Positions 1 to 11,683 of a stretch of 64,000 nucleotides of DNA are shown piece by piece. The notes under the pieces were generated by a model. It did no database searches, had not been told where the DNA came from, and saw only the letters and a program-made list of their open reading frames with translations. Position 1 is the first letter of the stretch; each line of letters starts with the position of its first letter. Both the position numbers and the translations under genes were made by a program. Origin of the DNA: Bombyx mori (Eukaryota; Arthropoda; Insecta; Lepidoptera; Bombycidae); assembly GCF_030269925.1 (NCBI RefSeq), contig NC_085124.1:15810001-15874000 (forward strand). The letters run 5' to 3'.

Positions 1-1082
1 TGATTTTTAAATACGAGTTCCGATGCAGAAATAACGCTGCAGAAACAGCTCGCAATATCAATGTTGCGTTTGGAGAGAGGACTGCTAATGAACGCACCGT
101 GCGACTTTGTTTTAAACGCTTTCGTGATGGAAATTTTGATTTGATGAACGAACCACTTGGAAGACTGGCACACATGTGAGTGAATAACAATGAATTGAAA
201 GTGATGGTGGAAGCCGATCTGAGCCAAACTACCCAGGAATTAGCGGCACCGTTTAACCTTACCTTACCAACAATATTGACTAATTTGCGTCAAATCAATA
301 AAAAATATAAAAAATGAGTGCCTCATGATTTGACTGATCTACAGAAAGAAACGCGTGTTGAAACTTGTGTCGCCTTGTTGAATCGATACACAAATGAAGG
401 AATAATGGATCGAATTGTGACATGAGATGAAAAGTGGATTATTTACGATAACCGTAAGTGAAAAATGCAATAGCTGACCCCAGGCCCAGTGTCCTAAAGC
501 AAAGTTTACTAATAAAAAGGTAATGGTAACTGTTTTGGTGGTCTCAGCCTGGTGTTATTCACTATACCTTTCTGCGATCTAGTCAAGCAATAACGGCAGA
601 TGTCCACTGCGCCGAACTCCGAACAATGCTAGCAGAACTTGCAGTGAAACAGCGCCGACTCATGAATCGATCTTCACCATTATTGCTGCATGATAACGCG
701 AGACCCCATACAGCACGAGAAACCGTTTTAACTCTACAGGAACTGCAATTAGAAACCATTCGTGACCCTCCGTATTCGCCAGACCTTACTCCAACGGACT
801 ACCATTTTCTTCGTGATTTGGACAATTTTCTACGTGACAAAAAGTTTTCTTCCCAGGGGGCAGTACAAAATGCTTTCACACAGTTTGTAGAATCTAGATC
901 ACCAGAGTTCTATTATCGCAAAGGCATAAATGACCTTCGTATTAGATAGCAGCTTCGTATTAGATAGCAGCAATGTATTGATAATAATGGTAGATATTTT
1001 GATTAAATAAATAAGTTAATGAAAACAACAAAAAAAAACAATTTCAGTACAAATCGGCAGTTTCATACTTTAATCCCTTATG
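1..1082 (+). mobile_element. Degenerate mariner-family DNA transposon (5' end outside window)
   Basis: The element begins before the window, since the reading frame is already open at base 3. The transposase relic fills most of it. After the coding part there is an A-rich 3' flank, and a probable 3' terminal repeat lies around 1048-1082; the mate is outside the window. A 17-18 bp tandem duplication (unit CTTCGTATTAGATAGCAG) lies at about 936-971, over the end of the ORF. Family level (mariner, D34D type) is secure from the protein; the subfamily is not. Confidence 0.85.
3..949 (+). pseudogene. Mariner transposase pseudogene
   Basis: Frame 3 from base 3 reads as a mariner N-terminal helix-turn-helix region (CRNNAAETARNI, then NERTVRLCFKRFRDGNFD). 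It is interrupted by TGA at 178-180, by further stops near 316 and 423, and by more after 465. Several sit where the family has Trp, fitting TGG to TGA decay. The first catalytic Asp is kept in DEKWI (codon 426-428). A frameshift between about 480 and 626 moves the frame. The C-terminal half is then open at 626-949 with the family signatures HDNARPHTA and YSPDLTPTDYHFL, which carry the second and third catalytic Asp residues. It cannot make active transposase as it stands. Confidence 0.88.
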
Positions 1083-2214
1083 TATTTATATTAGTTTATA
1101 TATCCATAGAGTTATATTAGTTTATATATCCATGGAAAAATTTGATTCGAGCCCTACACCCCAGCAGAGGGTAATAGGAAAGCATGATGATGATCCATAG
1201 AGTTGCTCAAGTTTATGCGGTTTTATTTAAAACAGATCGTTCGGTACCTATCGGCTTAAGACAGAAAAAACAAAGATTTTGAATTTATTCTAAAACCGGT
1301 TGACACAACTAATTCCATACTCTGTAACAGGAACGGATCCGCAAAACATGTTCGTGGAGACATCTCCCCTCGCCCATCGTCCCTCGCCCCTCGTACGGTA
1401 ACCGGAGGGAGACCTTGATGTCTGAGCGCAGAGTTTGTTCGACAGAAGTCGATTTTGTAGCCGCGAGCCTCGTAGGTACCTACTGTCTACTGCGGCCTCA
1501 CAACATTGTTGTTTCTTACCGTTTTACTGTAACTCTGATGCGACTTTGTATTTTTATTTTGGGGAACAATGTTATTTCATTTAGCATTAATTAAGTTAAG
1601 ATTTTAATTTAATAAAGACTTCATTTATTGGTTAGAATTTACCGTATCGTGTGTAGAAAGAATTGCCATTGTCATTGTTGTTTCAAAATATTTTCTGAAA
1701 ATTAAATTTTAATTTGTGTGTATTACCACTATTTATCGTATTTTTTTCAATAATTCCACACTAATAACTTGTCTTATGAACGTTAATCTAGTGTTTAGCT
1801 ACATTACAGGCACTTAATCTCAATGATACAGCCGTGAAGTCTTGGACAGACAGAGTACTGGTTAATCCTTTAGGCTATTAAAGCACCGAGCATTCATTTC
1901 TCGGATTTGTATGCATATTGAATCGTATCACTTCATCATAAGGTCGATATTGACTGTTGTTGTTAGATTGTGCCTGAAAAGCTATTTCGTCATTTCTATG
2001 AGTTCACATTACGAACCACGGTTAATTACCCCATCCAGAGGAGCGATCCCTTTGTAAGAAGTAATCCCCTGCCTGAGAAACCATAGCACTGAACGGGACA
2101 TGAGCACAGAGCAGAGAACTTGCCAAATTCTTAACACGATGATCAATTTTGATAGCGATTTGTGGCAATAAATTATTCATAGTTCAAACAACTAAAACAA
2201 CACATTTCCATAGC
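1083..2214. other. No gene recognised
   Basis: AT-rich sequence with no convincing ORF. A short direct repeat around TTAGTTTATATATCCAT occurs twice near 1090-1135. Otherwise I see nothing I can assign. Confidence 0.5.
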
Positions 2215-2810
2215 CAATCTAACTCGCGAGGCCATGCTTGACCTCTGCGAGGCCATTATCTCGCCAAAAAGCGGCGATCCGAGAAAAGGAGAAGCTCATT
2301 CCTCTCCACGCCGAACTGGAGAAGGGCTATCACCCGGCTCCGACCCTACCCATGTGAAGGTTACGGGGCGACCTACGAGGGCAGGGCCGCGCGGTGCACT
2401 AGTTGCACTCTAGACCTCTGCATGTCAGCATTTCTACGGAGCGGTTGTATAAGAGAAACCGGTTGGCGGTGTACCGCATTCTGGCCCGATCGGCTAGTTC
2501 TAGTCCAGAAGGGTATTCCAGAACACCAGCGGCAGCGTCCGGGACGGCCTTACTTCCTGCTGCACCGTGACGGCCAACGTACAGTCGTCGACTATCGCCT
2601 CAACGACCTATCAGCCGAGCATCCTTAGGGTGAACTGCGCGTCTGGTTGTACTCTTAAGCGCAAATTGCCCTATAGCTTGCCCGAATTCTGTCTCCGAGA
2701 ACACAGGGGAGTCGTTTAGTGCGTCGGTCTTTATCATCTCACAGGGTCTCACATCACTCATGGAAGCCTAGAGGGGGATTCGGCCCCAGCCCAAAATGTA
2801 GGGATAAATT
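2215..2810 (+). mobile_element. R1-clade LINE, 3' end (5'-truncated, decayed)
   Basis: The segment starts in the last codons of an R1-type ORF2 (reads MLDLCEAIIS, matching MLDFCECTIS of the copy at 33.8 kb). It continues through a GC-rich 3' UTR whose blocks recur at 34.08 kb and, in the opposite orientation, at 15.0-15.6 kb (for example the block around GTCGTCGACTATCGCCTC and GGGGAGTCGTTTAGTG). Family assignment rests on these internal alignments and on the C-terminal protein. No poly(A) is evident. Confidence 0.75.
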
Positions 2811-2866
2811 TCCAATGAAATACGTGTTTAATGTGTGATTACGAATTAATTTAACCTGAATGTATT

Positions 2867-2982
2867 CGCGGTAGGCAGCGGCTTGGCTCTGCCCCTGGCA
2901 TTGCTGAAGTCCATGGGCGACGGTAACCACTCACCATCAGGTGGGCCGTATGCTCGTCTGCCTACAAGGGCAATAAAAAAAA
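2867..2982 (+). mobile_element. CR1/jockey-like LINE 3' tail (family A)
   Basis: Short 5'-truncated copy of the repeat that begins GCGGTAGGCAGCGGCTTGG and ends CAATAAAAAAAA. The longer copy at 7.4-7.9 kb shows that this tail overlaps the last codons and 3' UTR of a LINE ORF2. Copies of the tail also lie at 7921, 29818 and 59461. They share the same start point, which suggests preferred truncation or a short non-autonomous derivative. Confidence 0.8.
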
Positions 2983-3242
2983 TACAACATTGCAGTAGTA
3001 ATATGTTCCAGATCGAAGCGTGACGCAGCCGATATAATTGAAACAAACCACATGTGCGGTGCGGAGTCACATAATGATTCGCTCTTAACATCATGTGAGC
3101 CGTGACCGAGCGTCACACGTTTAAGCAATAAATAAAGAAATTGTTTGTGCAAACTATATTTTAACTAAAATTGAAAAATATAAAGTTGTGCAAAAGTAAG
3201 TCTCACAAGTGTACACAGTACAACAAAACTGTTGTGCACGCA

Positions 3243-3475
3243 CACGCACACGCACAAATGGAAGTCAGAGTTCCAAAGTAGACTGATTTTCTTTTACATC
3301 CACCCACCAGTTTACAATGCATCTTCACATTAACGGTTGTTTTTGTAAAAGAAATATATTTACGTTAATTTATCACAAAATATTTCATATACATAACATT
3401 AACATTCGTCCATAATTGTACACAACCGTCCCCCACACCCCACACCCCACACCCCACACCCCACACCCCACGGCC
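3243..3475. repeat. CA-rich simple repeats including (CCCACAC)n
   Basis: A short CACGCACACGCA run near 3243 and a 7-bp satellite (CCCACAC unit, about six units) at about 3430-3473. Plain low-complexity sequence. It differs from the insect telomere unit TTAGG. Confidence 0.85.
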
Positions 3476-3717
3476 CACATCCCACTCCATACACGCCACA
3501 GCCTACAGTCACATGAAAATAATGTGTTTGTCTGCTCCCTGTCACGGTAGCTGTTGTTCTTCAGAGACAACTCGCATCTCTGCTTAATTTCATTTACAGG
3601 AAATATTTATTTCCTCCAACAAAATATAATCTATCTATATAACAATGTACTGTAATAGTAGCTATTTCCAATTTTAGACTAGAAACAAGTTTTCCGGGTC
3701 TCTAAAGCTTCCAATGT

Positions 3718-5055
3718 TTTTTTTTTCCTACCTAAGCTGATAGCCTTGATAAACTATTTCAGCGGAACCTTAACTAGTAGGTGAGCTCACGGGGCTCAAA
3801 GCTGAGGACGTTGCTAACACGAACCCTAGCAAGAGCCGTGCTTCGCAGAATCTACCACCGGATCGGAAACGCGACCCACTGAGAAGATCAGGCGAGAAAC
3901 TCAGTGGGCTGTGTCTGGAGTTAAATTTAAGATGGTGGTCAACATTGTTATTAGTTAGGCTGGTAACATTTTGAGCGCGCGATTGCGGATGCTATCGGAG
4001 CCGGGAGCTTTCCGTGGTTGCAGGTTAGCGATCGCCTCCTTAACCTCGGAAGTGGTAATGGGGGGTAACGCGTCCGAGGGCGGCAGGGAAGCTCTGCGCT
4101 CGACCTCCCTGTCGACTAACTCGATGTGTTCGGGGTCCGCGTATTGAATGCTGGTGGTGCACTGCTCTTGCAGTGCATCGGCCAGCAGCTCAGCTCAGCC
4201 TTGTCATCGTCATCGAAAGCCGATGGTTGGCCTGAGGGGCGTACTAGCGGCGGCATAGTGACGATAGTTTTGGACTTGAGGGTCCTAGCTAGTCGCTAGT
4301 ATGCTTGATGACTGGGCGCGAGTTTTTCTAAGTAACTATCCCATTTCTCATTTCGGGCGTCGCTTAGGCGGGATTTGACCTCCCGCTGTAGGCGACGCAT
4401 CCGAATCCAGTTTGAATCCGTGGGAAGAGGATCGTAGGCCCGGATCGCCGCGTTCTTGACTCTCAAGAGATCCCTAAAGCTCGGAGGAAAGTCTGATGCG
4501 GTGGAAGCAGTCCTCCACATCGACTTGTTTTGAAGACCTTATGATCGCGGTCGAGACGTGTTCGGTAAGGATGTTTATGGATTCGACTATGTCCTCGGGG
4601 GATGGAGTTGAATCCGGGCCGCAGGGAAGGATTGGTGGAGCGGCTTCTGCTAAGCACGTGCACAGCTTCTTCCAATCCACCATGGTCCTCGTAACTGGTT
4701 CGTGGTTGAGTGGGCGACCGAGCTGCATGACGACAGGTCGGTGGTCTGAGTCGAGTTCTGACATTGCCTCGATGAAGGGCAAGCGCAGAGTTACGTTCCT
4801 CTGCAGTGCCAGATCTATTGTGCTCGGACGACGCGCGGCGTTCTACGGATAGCAAGTGGGGGTCGGGGGTCTGAATATTTCGAATGTGAGGTCGTCTATG
4901 AACGTGTCGAGACGCCTACCGTTCACATTCGGGCGATGGCAGTTCCACATAGTGTGGTGGCAATTTAGATCGCCTGCCAGAATGACTGCGTCATCCATAC
5001 CGAGCAGTGTCTCGAGGTCACTGCTCAGGAGGGGTTTGTCAGGGGGGAGGTAGCT
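3718..5055 (-). mobile_element. Jockey-clade LINE, internally deleted (family B)
   Basis: Read on the minus strand, this runs from the late endonuclease domain (ILAGDLNCHHTMWNC, then SDHRPVVMQLGRPLN) through the linker (LQREVKSRLSDARNEKWDSYL) into the start of RT (LQPRKAPGSDSIRNRALKML). It then jumps directly to the 3' UTR and a poly(T) at 3718-3727, i.e. the poly(A) tail. Most of RT is therefore deleted. There are frameshifts in the EN part and a stop near 4855. The conserved 3' UTR block (GATCGGAAACGCGACCCACT) recurs at 6.65 kb and, diverged, at 9.7 kb. Confidence 0.88.
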
Positions 5056-6310
5056 TCAAATGAAGCCCGGTGTTTGTTTATACTACAATACGGTTACAGT
5101 CGCTGTATCGTTATGAAGAACGTCGCCAACTGTGTGTGTCTCTGGTGCCTATACAATATATCCCAAAGTATATCCCTTCGGCTCGGTGCATAGCCGATCA
5201 AACTAAACTCCCTCCGCGGACCAAAGGTACAACGTAGATTTTTCTCCTACTACTTACTAATTTTCGCGACAAGGTAAAGTTTTTAACCGTCACAATTTTA
5301 ATGAAATATTTCGTGAAATATTTAATGAAGTTACGTAAATATTTCTTAAACAAAAGCAACTGTAAACTTGTATTATTACAATGAAATTTACATAAAATTA
5401 TTGAAAACTTTGTATTCTCCGGAGACTGAAACTTTTGCACAAAACTGTAGGATTAGTAAACAATAATTGTTATTAAGATATTGTTGGCTGCTCAAGTTGG
5501 TACAAGTAATATCTCGGAGGCCTCTAGCGAACTAATTAAGCGACATTGTTTAAGAAAGTTCACTAAAGCTACATCAACCCACGTCAGCACACAGCAGCAC
5601 ACAATATCCTTTGTATAGTTGTTGCTGAGCCCAGGGGCCGTCCGGGAACTGAATTCGGCCCTACTGGCTCCACCTACGCACTGTATTACTATATTTACAT
5701 ACTATATTGGTGCAATGGTTGCTCCAGAAGTACACTACAACTGAATTATCGACCAGCCCTTCCCACAGACCTACTCTAGAAACTCATGCAATGCTCTGGA
5801 AGGCACTAGAAACTCACTCATGCGTTTCTGTTTCAATGTTGTGACGTACCGTTACACAACACAATTTAGCGAAAGCGAGTGAATTGATACGATCCAAGTT
5901 ATAAAAATAATTTATATAGAAAGGTCCATCTATATAAAAATATGGAATAGTAATAATATGTATGTACATTATATATATATATATACACCCCATCCCTATA
6001 TATATATATAGGGATGGGGTGTATAACGCATGCATGGAAAGACTGCAGGATGGAATGTGCTTAACTTTTATTAGAATTCTTAGCCGGCCAATAAGCTCAC
6101 ACTTCACTTGCGACGAGGAAACAGAAAAAGCAAGAAAAGTCCGTAGACTGATCAAGTGGAAAATTACTTGAAGGAAGCAACCTTATTGTTTGCTACACAC
6201 CGTCTCGACAGTAATAAAACGTTTATGTTTATTTGATGGAAAAAAAATTGTTTCGGGTTTTTTAAATGCAAAGAAAGACTCCGTAGAAATTAGGAGCAAA
6301 GAAATAACTT
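5056..6310. other. No gene recognised; contains a 44-bp perfect palindrome
   Basis: AT-rich, no supported ORF. The notable item is the perfect inverted repeat at 5982-6025, with 15-nt arms TATACACCCCATCCC / GGGATGGGGTGTATA around an alternating TA core. Confidence 0.6.
5982..6025. repeat. 44-bp perfect palindrome (cruciform-capable)
   Basis: Arms of 15 nt are exact reverse complements and the central 14 nt (TA)7 is itself self-complementary. The whole 44 bp therefore equals its own reverse complement. It is preceded by a longer AT run. No flanking target duplication is obvious. Confidence 0.92.
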
Positions 6311-6600
6311 CTACCGGGTTTTATTTTATTTTTATTTATTGCTTAGATGGTTGGACGAGCTCACAACTCACCTGGTGTTAAGTGGTTACTGGAGCCCATA
6401 GACATCCACAGCGTAAATGCGCCACCCACCTCGAGATATAAGTCCTAAGGTCTCAAGTATAGGTAACGCCACGGAATATGGGTAACGCCTACCCCATCCT
6501 TCAAACCGAAACGCATTACTGCTTCACGGCTGAAATAGGCAGGATTGTGGTACCTACCCGTGCAGACTCATAAGAGGTCCTATCACAAGTAAAAGGGTGT
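6311..6600 (-). mobile_element. Bm1-type SINE, 5'-truncated
   Basis: Minus-strand copy with T-rich tail at its left end (TTTATTTATTGCTTAGATGG). It then carries the standard Bm1 body: GTTAAGTGGTTACTGGAGCC, CACCTCGAGATATAAGT, GAAACGCATTACTGCTTCACGG. It ends at AGGTCCTATCAC without the tRNA-like head. It abuts the jockey tail that follows. Confidence 0.88.
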
Positions 6601-7030
6601 TGCTAACTCTGGCCCTAGCAACAGCAGTGCTTCGCAGAATCCACCATCGGATCGGAAACGCGACCCACTGAGAAGATCCGGTGAGAAACTCATTGGGCTG
6701 CGTCTATGGGTTACTTTACGCGTCGAGACTTTTGTTGCAAGCGACGTGTTCAGCAAGGACGGTGACCGGTGATTGAGATACCTAAAATCACCGTTAATGG
6801 ATCGGAAGGATCCGTAATAACGTGCTTAGGGCGACGTCGACTGTTTACCATTCGGTCCACAGGATCAGGTATGTAGTCGGATATCGGGTATGTGTTGTGC
6901 CGCCTTCTCGATGTGGCGCAATGATGCCGACTGTAGATACTTACTTACTGACTGAGTCAAGCTCTAGGTTATCATGGAGATCCACGTTCCTTAGGAACCA
7001 TGGTGCTCCGACGGCTATCCTGTAAAAACG
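6601..7030 (-). mobile_element. Jockey-clade LINE 3' fragment (family B)
   Basis: Carries the family-B 3' UTR block (GACCCACTGAGAAGATCCGG) and, further in, minus-strand C-terminal coding sequence for GAPWFLRNVDLH-type residues around 6965-7025. The same protein block is at 13.3 kb. Heavily decayed. Confidence 0.75.
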
Positions 7031-7414
7031 CGAGCGGGGGCTGGGGTGTGATTTGTATACCTTCCATCGTATACGGCAGCGGTTTTTTCCACGCCGAGAC
7101 GGTGGGAACCGTTAGGCGCTACGTGCGTACGTGAGCTTGGATACATTTCGGCGGCGTGAGGCGCGGACTATGCCTGCGAGGCACGGTTAGGGAATCCGGC
7201 GGGAGACGCGGAGGGGAGACTTTGGTATTCGGTGCGATGCCAGATACAGTCGCGATTCGGTCGCGATTGACCTATTAGACCTCTTTCAGAGGTTTTCGTG
7301 TAGCAAGTCATTAGACCCGTCGGACCCGAGCTCGGATGAAGTTGAAAGACCTAACGGCAAACAACGGCATACGTGGCATGGGATAATGCCAGGAAACGTC
7401 GGGATCCTAACATC
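7031..7414. other. GC-rich stretch, unassigned
   Basis: Base composition resembles LINE UTR, but I could not align it with any other part of the window. A small hairpin (ACCTCTTTCAGAGGT) lies near 7280. No supported ORF. Confidence 0.4.
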
Positions 7415-7918
7415 TTTTTTTTATTTTTTTTTATTGCCTTTTTAGGCAGACGGGCATACGGCCCACCTGATGGTGAGTGGTTACCGTCGCCCATGGACTT
7501 CAGCAATGCCAAGGGCAGAGCCAAGCCGCTGCCTACCGCTTAATACTCTCCACAAGCCTCGTTTGAAGAAGGACATGTCATAGCGCTCGGGAAACACCGT
7601 GGAGGGGAGCTCATTCCATAGCCGGATGGTACGTGGCAAAAAAGACCTCTGGAAACGCATTGTGGATGACCGCAGTGGCTCCAGGTAGTATGGATGAACT
7701 CTACTCCGGTGGCGGGCGGTGCGATGGTAAAAACGAGATGCTGGTATCATCTCGAACAATTCCTCAGAGCACTCCCCATGGAACATACGGTACAAAATAC
7801 AGAGGGAACCGAAGTCCCTCCGCAGACCCAGAGGTTCCAAACGATCCGTGAGAATGGGATTATCGACAATCCGAACGGCCCCTTCTCTGTATGGAGTCAA
7901 ATGGAATTAAATTGCATT
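7415..7918 (-). mobile_element. CR1/jockey-like LINE 3' region with ORF2 C-terminus (family A)
   Basis: On the minus strand an open 139-codon frame (7481-7900) reads as the C-terminal domain of CR1/jockey-type ORF2: LCILYRMFHGECSEELFEM, then R-T-A-R-H-R..H, then SFLPRTIRLWNELPS and FPERYDMSFFKRGL. The 3' UTR follows and ends in an A/T-rich tail (poly(T) at 7415-7434 on the plus strand). This copy ties the short repeat found at 2867, 7921, 29818 and 59461 to a LINE. Confidence 0.85.
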
Positions 7919-7920
7919 AA

Positions 7921-8037
7921 GCGGTAGGCAGCGGCTTGGCTCTGCCCCTGGCATTGCTGAAGTCCATGGGCGACGGTAACCACTCACCATCAGGTGGGCC
8001 GTATGCTCGCCTGCATACAATAAAAAAAAAAAAAAAA
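7921..8037 (+). mobile_element. CR1/jockey-like LINE 3' tail (family A)
   Basis: Second family-A tail, directly adjacent to and inverted relative to the copy that ends at 7918, with a 16-nt poly(A). The inverted, nearly touching arrangement makes an imperfect hairpin of about 115-bp arms separated by roughly 380 bp. Confidence 0.85.
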
Positions 8038-8543
8038 CTTCACCCAAAAAAAACCTTTTTATATGCCTTAAGCACAATGCTAGAAGGGAATTTACTTTTG
8101 CTATTCCAGAGTGACTATCACTTGAGGCGCTATCTATTTATCAAAGAAATATTTAAATGTAGTGAAATACAAATGAATTGCAATCAAATGGTAGTTAAAC
8201 TAACGTAAAAAGAACTAAAATGTGAGAGTGCGTAGACATAGAACATAGAAAAAATAGAGGAAGTTGCAGTCCGCGAGTTGTCGTCTGTGCACAGCCGTGA
8301 GTCGCGGAGTGAGTAACGTAAGTACGCAGGGCTCTTGTTTGCTGATCCGGTGATTACGAGCAGAGCGAGGGCCGCGGGGATGCGTTACACTTACATTATT
8401 ACAACGATATCATATCCCTTCGCCAGCCGCCGCCGCGGACTCTTGTTCTGAAAAAGTTCAGCATAAGTATGTAACCGCCGCCAGTACTATCACCACATGC
8501 CCCAAGATTTATGGTGAATAATCAAATAGGTCAAAACATTTAG
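8038..8543. other. No gene recognised
   Basis: No supported ORF or repeat alignment within the window. Confidence 0.4.
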
Positions 8544-9045
8544 AAGTCGTCGTGGCCTAAAGGACAATGCGTCTGGTGCAGTCGTATTGAGCGATACGAC
8601 TGTACCGGTGGTCGCAGCCTGAGATACCAATTTTTCTATTTATTTTTTCCTACCTATTCTTTGGCAGCTTAGGAAGCTATTCCAGCTACGTCCCGATGCG
8701 TTTTTTATAATGAAATACGTACGTGACAAACGTTCACATTTGACTTTCACAGTGAGGAATAACAAAAAACAAACCCGCAAAAATTATAATGTATAATGAT
8801 GTATAATGCGTAATTACTGGTGGTAGGGCATCTTGTGAGCTCGCACGGGCTGGCACCACCACCCTGCCTATTTCTGCTGTGAAGCAGTAATGCGTTTCAG
8901 TTTGAAGGATGGGGCAGTCGTTGTAGTGTAAAACTTGAGCCCTTAGAACTCATGTCTCGAGATGACAGGGTGACAGTATTAACGTGGTTGAGGTTTTTGG
9001 GCTCCGGTGATCACTTAACATCAGGTGTCCATCCATCGAAGCGAT
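8544..9045 (+). mobile_element. Bm1-type SINE, full-length with internal insertion
   Basis: The head GTCGTCGTGGCCTAAAGG (tRNA-like A-box region) and most of the body are present, ending AAGCGATAAAAAA. The B-box region is diverged (GGTCGCAGCCTGAG). About 65 bp at 8642-8708 (TTTTTTCCTACCTATTC to CTACGTCCCGATGCG) are foreign to Bm1 and resemble the end of another repeat (compare 3724 and 35711). Confidence 0.82.
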
Positions 9046-9555
9046 AAAAAACTATATGTAATATATTTATCTGCACATAAGAAGAGAAAATGCCCACACC
9101 GTGACAATACCATCCTCGTGGACATAAAAGTTGTAAATAAGTCGCTTTCACAATTTAAGGTAACGATCTTGAGCATCTTCAAGGGTCGCGTTTTCACTAA
9201 CTATCCCATCATTGCTCCTCTCCTTTAAGGGCATTAATATGTTCGTCTGTATTTGAGATTATAGATGAATAGCGTGAACCGAAAATAATTCATATCTAAA
9301 ACCCTTATTTTTCAATTATTTTGCTCGAACCATTTTTGATGAAATTTTATGTTTAGCCACACAATCTTAATCGTTTGCAACGTAGTTTGCCCAATCATTA
9401 CCAAGTCGGACGATGGACACCATGCAAGTGTAGAAGCGTCACCAGTCGCCACAGTGCCAGTCTCTCCCGCATTCAATATAAATTACAACTTGATAATACG
9501 CTCTACAGATATCAAGGTTATAACGATCTAAGGGTATATGTATTTTGAAAGGAAG
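9046..9555. other. No gene recognised
   Basis: AT-rich. Short ORFs only, none with recognisable content. Confidence 0.4.
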
Positions 9556-10735
9556 GCTTACTGGTGGCCTGGTGGCCTTTGTAGTTTTACTGGGTCAGGA
9601 GAGCAAAGGTGGGACTTGCTAACAGCTACCTGAGCGCCTACGATGTACACCTAACAACAGCTCAAGGGCAATTGCTCGCGAATATATTTGCTACCGGATC
9701 GGAATCGTAACCCGCTGAGAAGATCCGGCGAGAAACTCAGCTGACTGATGTATGGGTTGGGATTCACGTTGAACTCAGGCGAGTTGGACGAATACAGCTA
9801 CCAGGTTCCCTAAGCCTTGTCCTAGTACTAGAGCCGCAGGCGACTAATGATAGTGTTAGTGGTTCGAAAGGATCTGTAAGGACTTGCCTAGAGCGTCGAC
9901 GGTGACTGACTCCTGCGACAGCTGGAGTCGGGGAGTAGTCAGCAGCGGCAACGATGAGGCGATGTTCATGAAGCATGGCCTTAACGAAGCACCGTTCTGA
10001 CGCTGACTTCAGGTAACTACTAATTGATTCAAAGCCCAGATCGCCGGGTAAGTTAACGATCCTCGCGAACGACGGTGATCAGTTGGCTAATCTGCAAAAA
10101 CGGTATTGGAAGGTCTGGTGAGTTTCTATGAGGGTGTGGGCTGCGTGAGTGAAAACCACACTCGCGTACGTAATCATGGGTCGTATGCAAGCTTTGTAAA
10201 GTGTCACCTTGTTGCGAAGGTACATTTTACTTCGCTTACAAATCGTGGGATATAGTCTGCAAGGACGAACGTGATGCGTCCGCGGACTGACTTTATGTGT
10301 GGGCGGAATGTCATGGATGCCTCCAGGATGACTGCCAGATACTTGATCTGCCTGGCTCAGGGTATGTATTGGCCGAAGAGGGCGACTGGGGGTATAAGGT
10401 TTCTACACCTAATGCAGGAGGATATTCGCATTGAATTCCCCCTTTTGAAGAACACGTATGTGCTCTTTGCTGGATTAATATGGGTGCGAATTTCTGGAAC
10501 CACTCTCCAAGGGTTATGTCTGCGCTCTAGAGTTTACTCGAGATTAGGGACTTGTTTCTGCTCGAGCAACAAGCGGCCATAAGCGCGGCTAATAAGGTTA
10601 GCTAGGACAGCGGCGAGCGAGGAATATCATTTATGAATAGGCTAAAAAGGAGCAGGGAGAGAAAGAAGCCTTGCAGGACTCCGATCGTGAGACAAAACCT
10701 ATAAAACACAACGAGTTCTTATTCAGGTCTTCACC
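9556..10735 (-). mobile_element. Jockey-clade LINE fragment (family B), decayed
   Basis: Minus-strand relics in several frames. Near 10600-10690 there is an RT block GVLQGFFLSLLLFSLFINDI. Near 10080-10250 come YKACIRPMITYASVVF-type thumb residues. The C-terminus follows (LIVAAADYSPTPAVAGVSHR at 9764-9976). The diverged 3' UTR block with GGATCGGAATCGTAACCCGC is near 9690. The YADD region is missing or unrecognisable. Confidence 0.78.
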
Positions 10736-11080
10736 GGCCCGCTGACCCTCCAGACCTTCCAATTCCAACTCCCAACTCATGTTTCAAGGTGTTACTTACA
10801 TTGTTGATGTCCATGGGCTTCGAAACATTGCCTTGGGAAGAAATTTACTGCAAATGAACATAATGAAATGTGTGTTCATATTGCTAGCTTCAGTTTGTTA
10901 CAGAATAATAGTTGAGGAACACAGTGATGATAAATATTCATATTTCTCTCTTTCGATTTAATTTTGATATTGAAAGTTCGAGGCGTCTTGCATCTGGCAA
11001 CTTTACCGATCTCATTACTTAAGAACATCTCAATGAAATCAATGAAACACACTCCGCCCGATTTCAGCCCGGACGCGGCC
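10736..11080. other. No gene recognised
   Basis: Short unassigned stretch; the small ORF at 10779-10961 has no recognisable domain. Confidence 0.4.
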
Positions 11081-11545
11081 GCCGCGAGCGAACTACCAAA
11101 CTATCTATCAACAACGATATTTGTTTTGTAAGTGTATAATCTATGTCGGGAAGTGTGGTAGGCACCGGGTGATGACTTGGCTATTCGCCCTCTGGCTGCA
11201 TTAGAAAGGGAGCACCGTTCTACCAAAGGTTGTTCTCTTTCAGTTGTTGCGGCGTTACACCTCGAGAGGCTAGGCCTGCTGGATTGCTGTGAGTAGGTTA
11301 CATGTCTCCACTCATATTCAGAGGTAAGTTCACAAATCTCTTCTACGAGTATTCGGTTGCAAACGAACGTTTTCAACGTCTTTAGTTCAGAATGAATCCA
11401 ACCCAGGACAATTGTTGAATCCGTCCATAGGAAACACTGCGATATTTCAATGCCTTTACAGCTTAACGATTGTACCACCTTAGCCAGCAATCGAGCACCC
11501 AACAAAGCACCCATTAGCTCTAGCCGAGGAACAGTTAGTTTTTAC
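11081..11545 (-). pseudogene. BEL/Pao pol fragment (RNase H region)
   Basis: A minus-strand open frame (11101-11514) begins LMGALLGARLLAKVVQSL and contains FLWTDSTIVLGWIHSELKTL, the RNase-H-type signature of BEL/Pao pol (catalytic Asp in WTDS), followed by FVCNRILVEEICELT. It degenerates after about 100 residues. No LTRs belong to it here. It is a different family from the element at 17.6-22.4 kb, which lacks this very region. Confidence 0.82.
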
Positions 11546-11584
11546 TGGTGGTAGGACTTGTTATGAGTCAATATAGTATAAAAT

Positions 11585-11670
11585 AACTACATATTTTGTT
11601 TTTCCTTTGATGTGTCCCCCGTTTAGGTATTTTATTTATAACGCACTACGAAGTCTGCCGGGTTAGCTAG
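11585..11670 (+). mobile_element. Helitron-like 3' terminus
   Basis: Ends ACGAAGTCTGCCGGGTTAGCTAG followed by T, i.e. a CTAG end before T. The 3' end of the longer repeat at 34.75-35.02 kb is nearly the same. A short Bm1 scrap (ACTGGTGGTAGGAC) lies just upstream at 11540-11560. Confidence 0.5.
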
Positions 11671-11683
11671 TCTTGTAATAAAA

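Noticed and set aside
3430..3475. (CCCACAC)n as telomeric repeat
   Set aside because: Insect telomere unit is TTAGG; this is an ordinary microsatellite.
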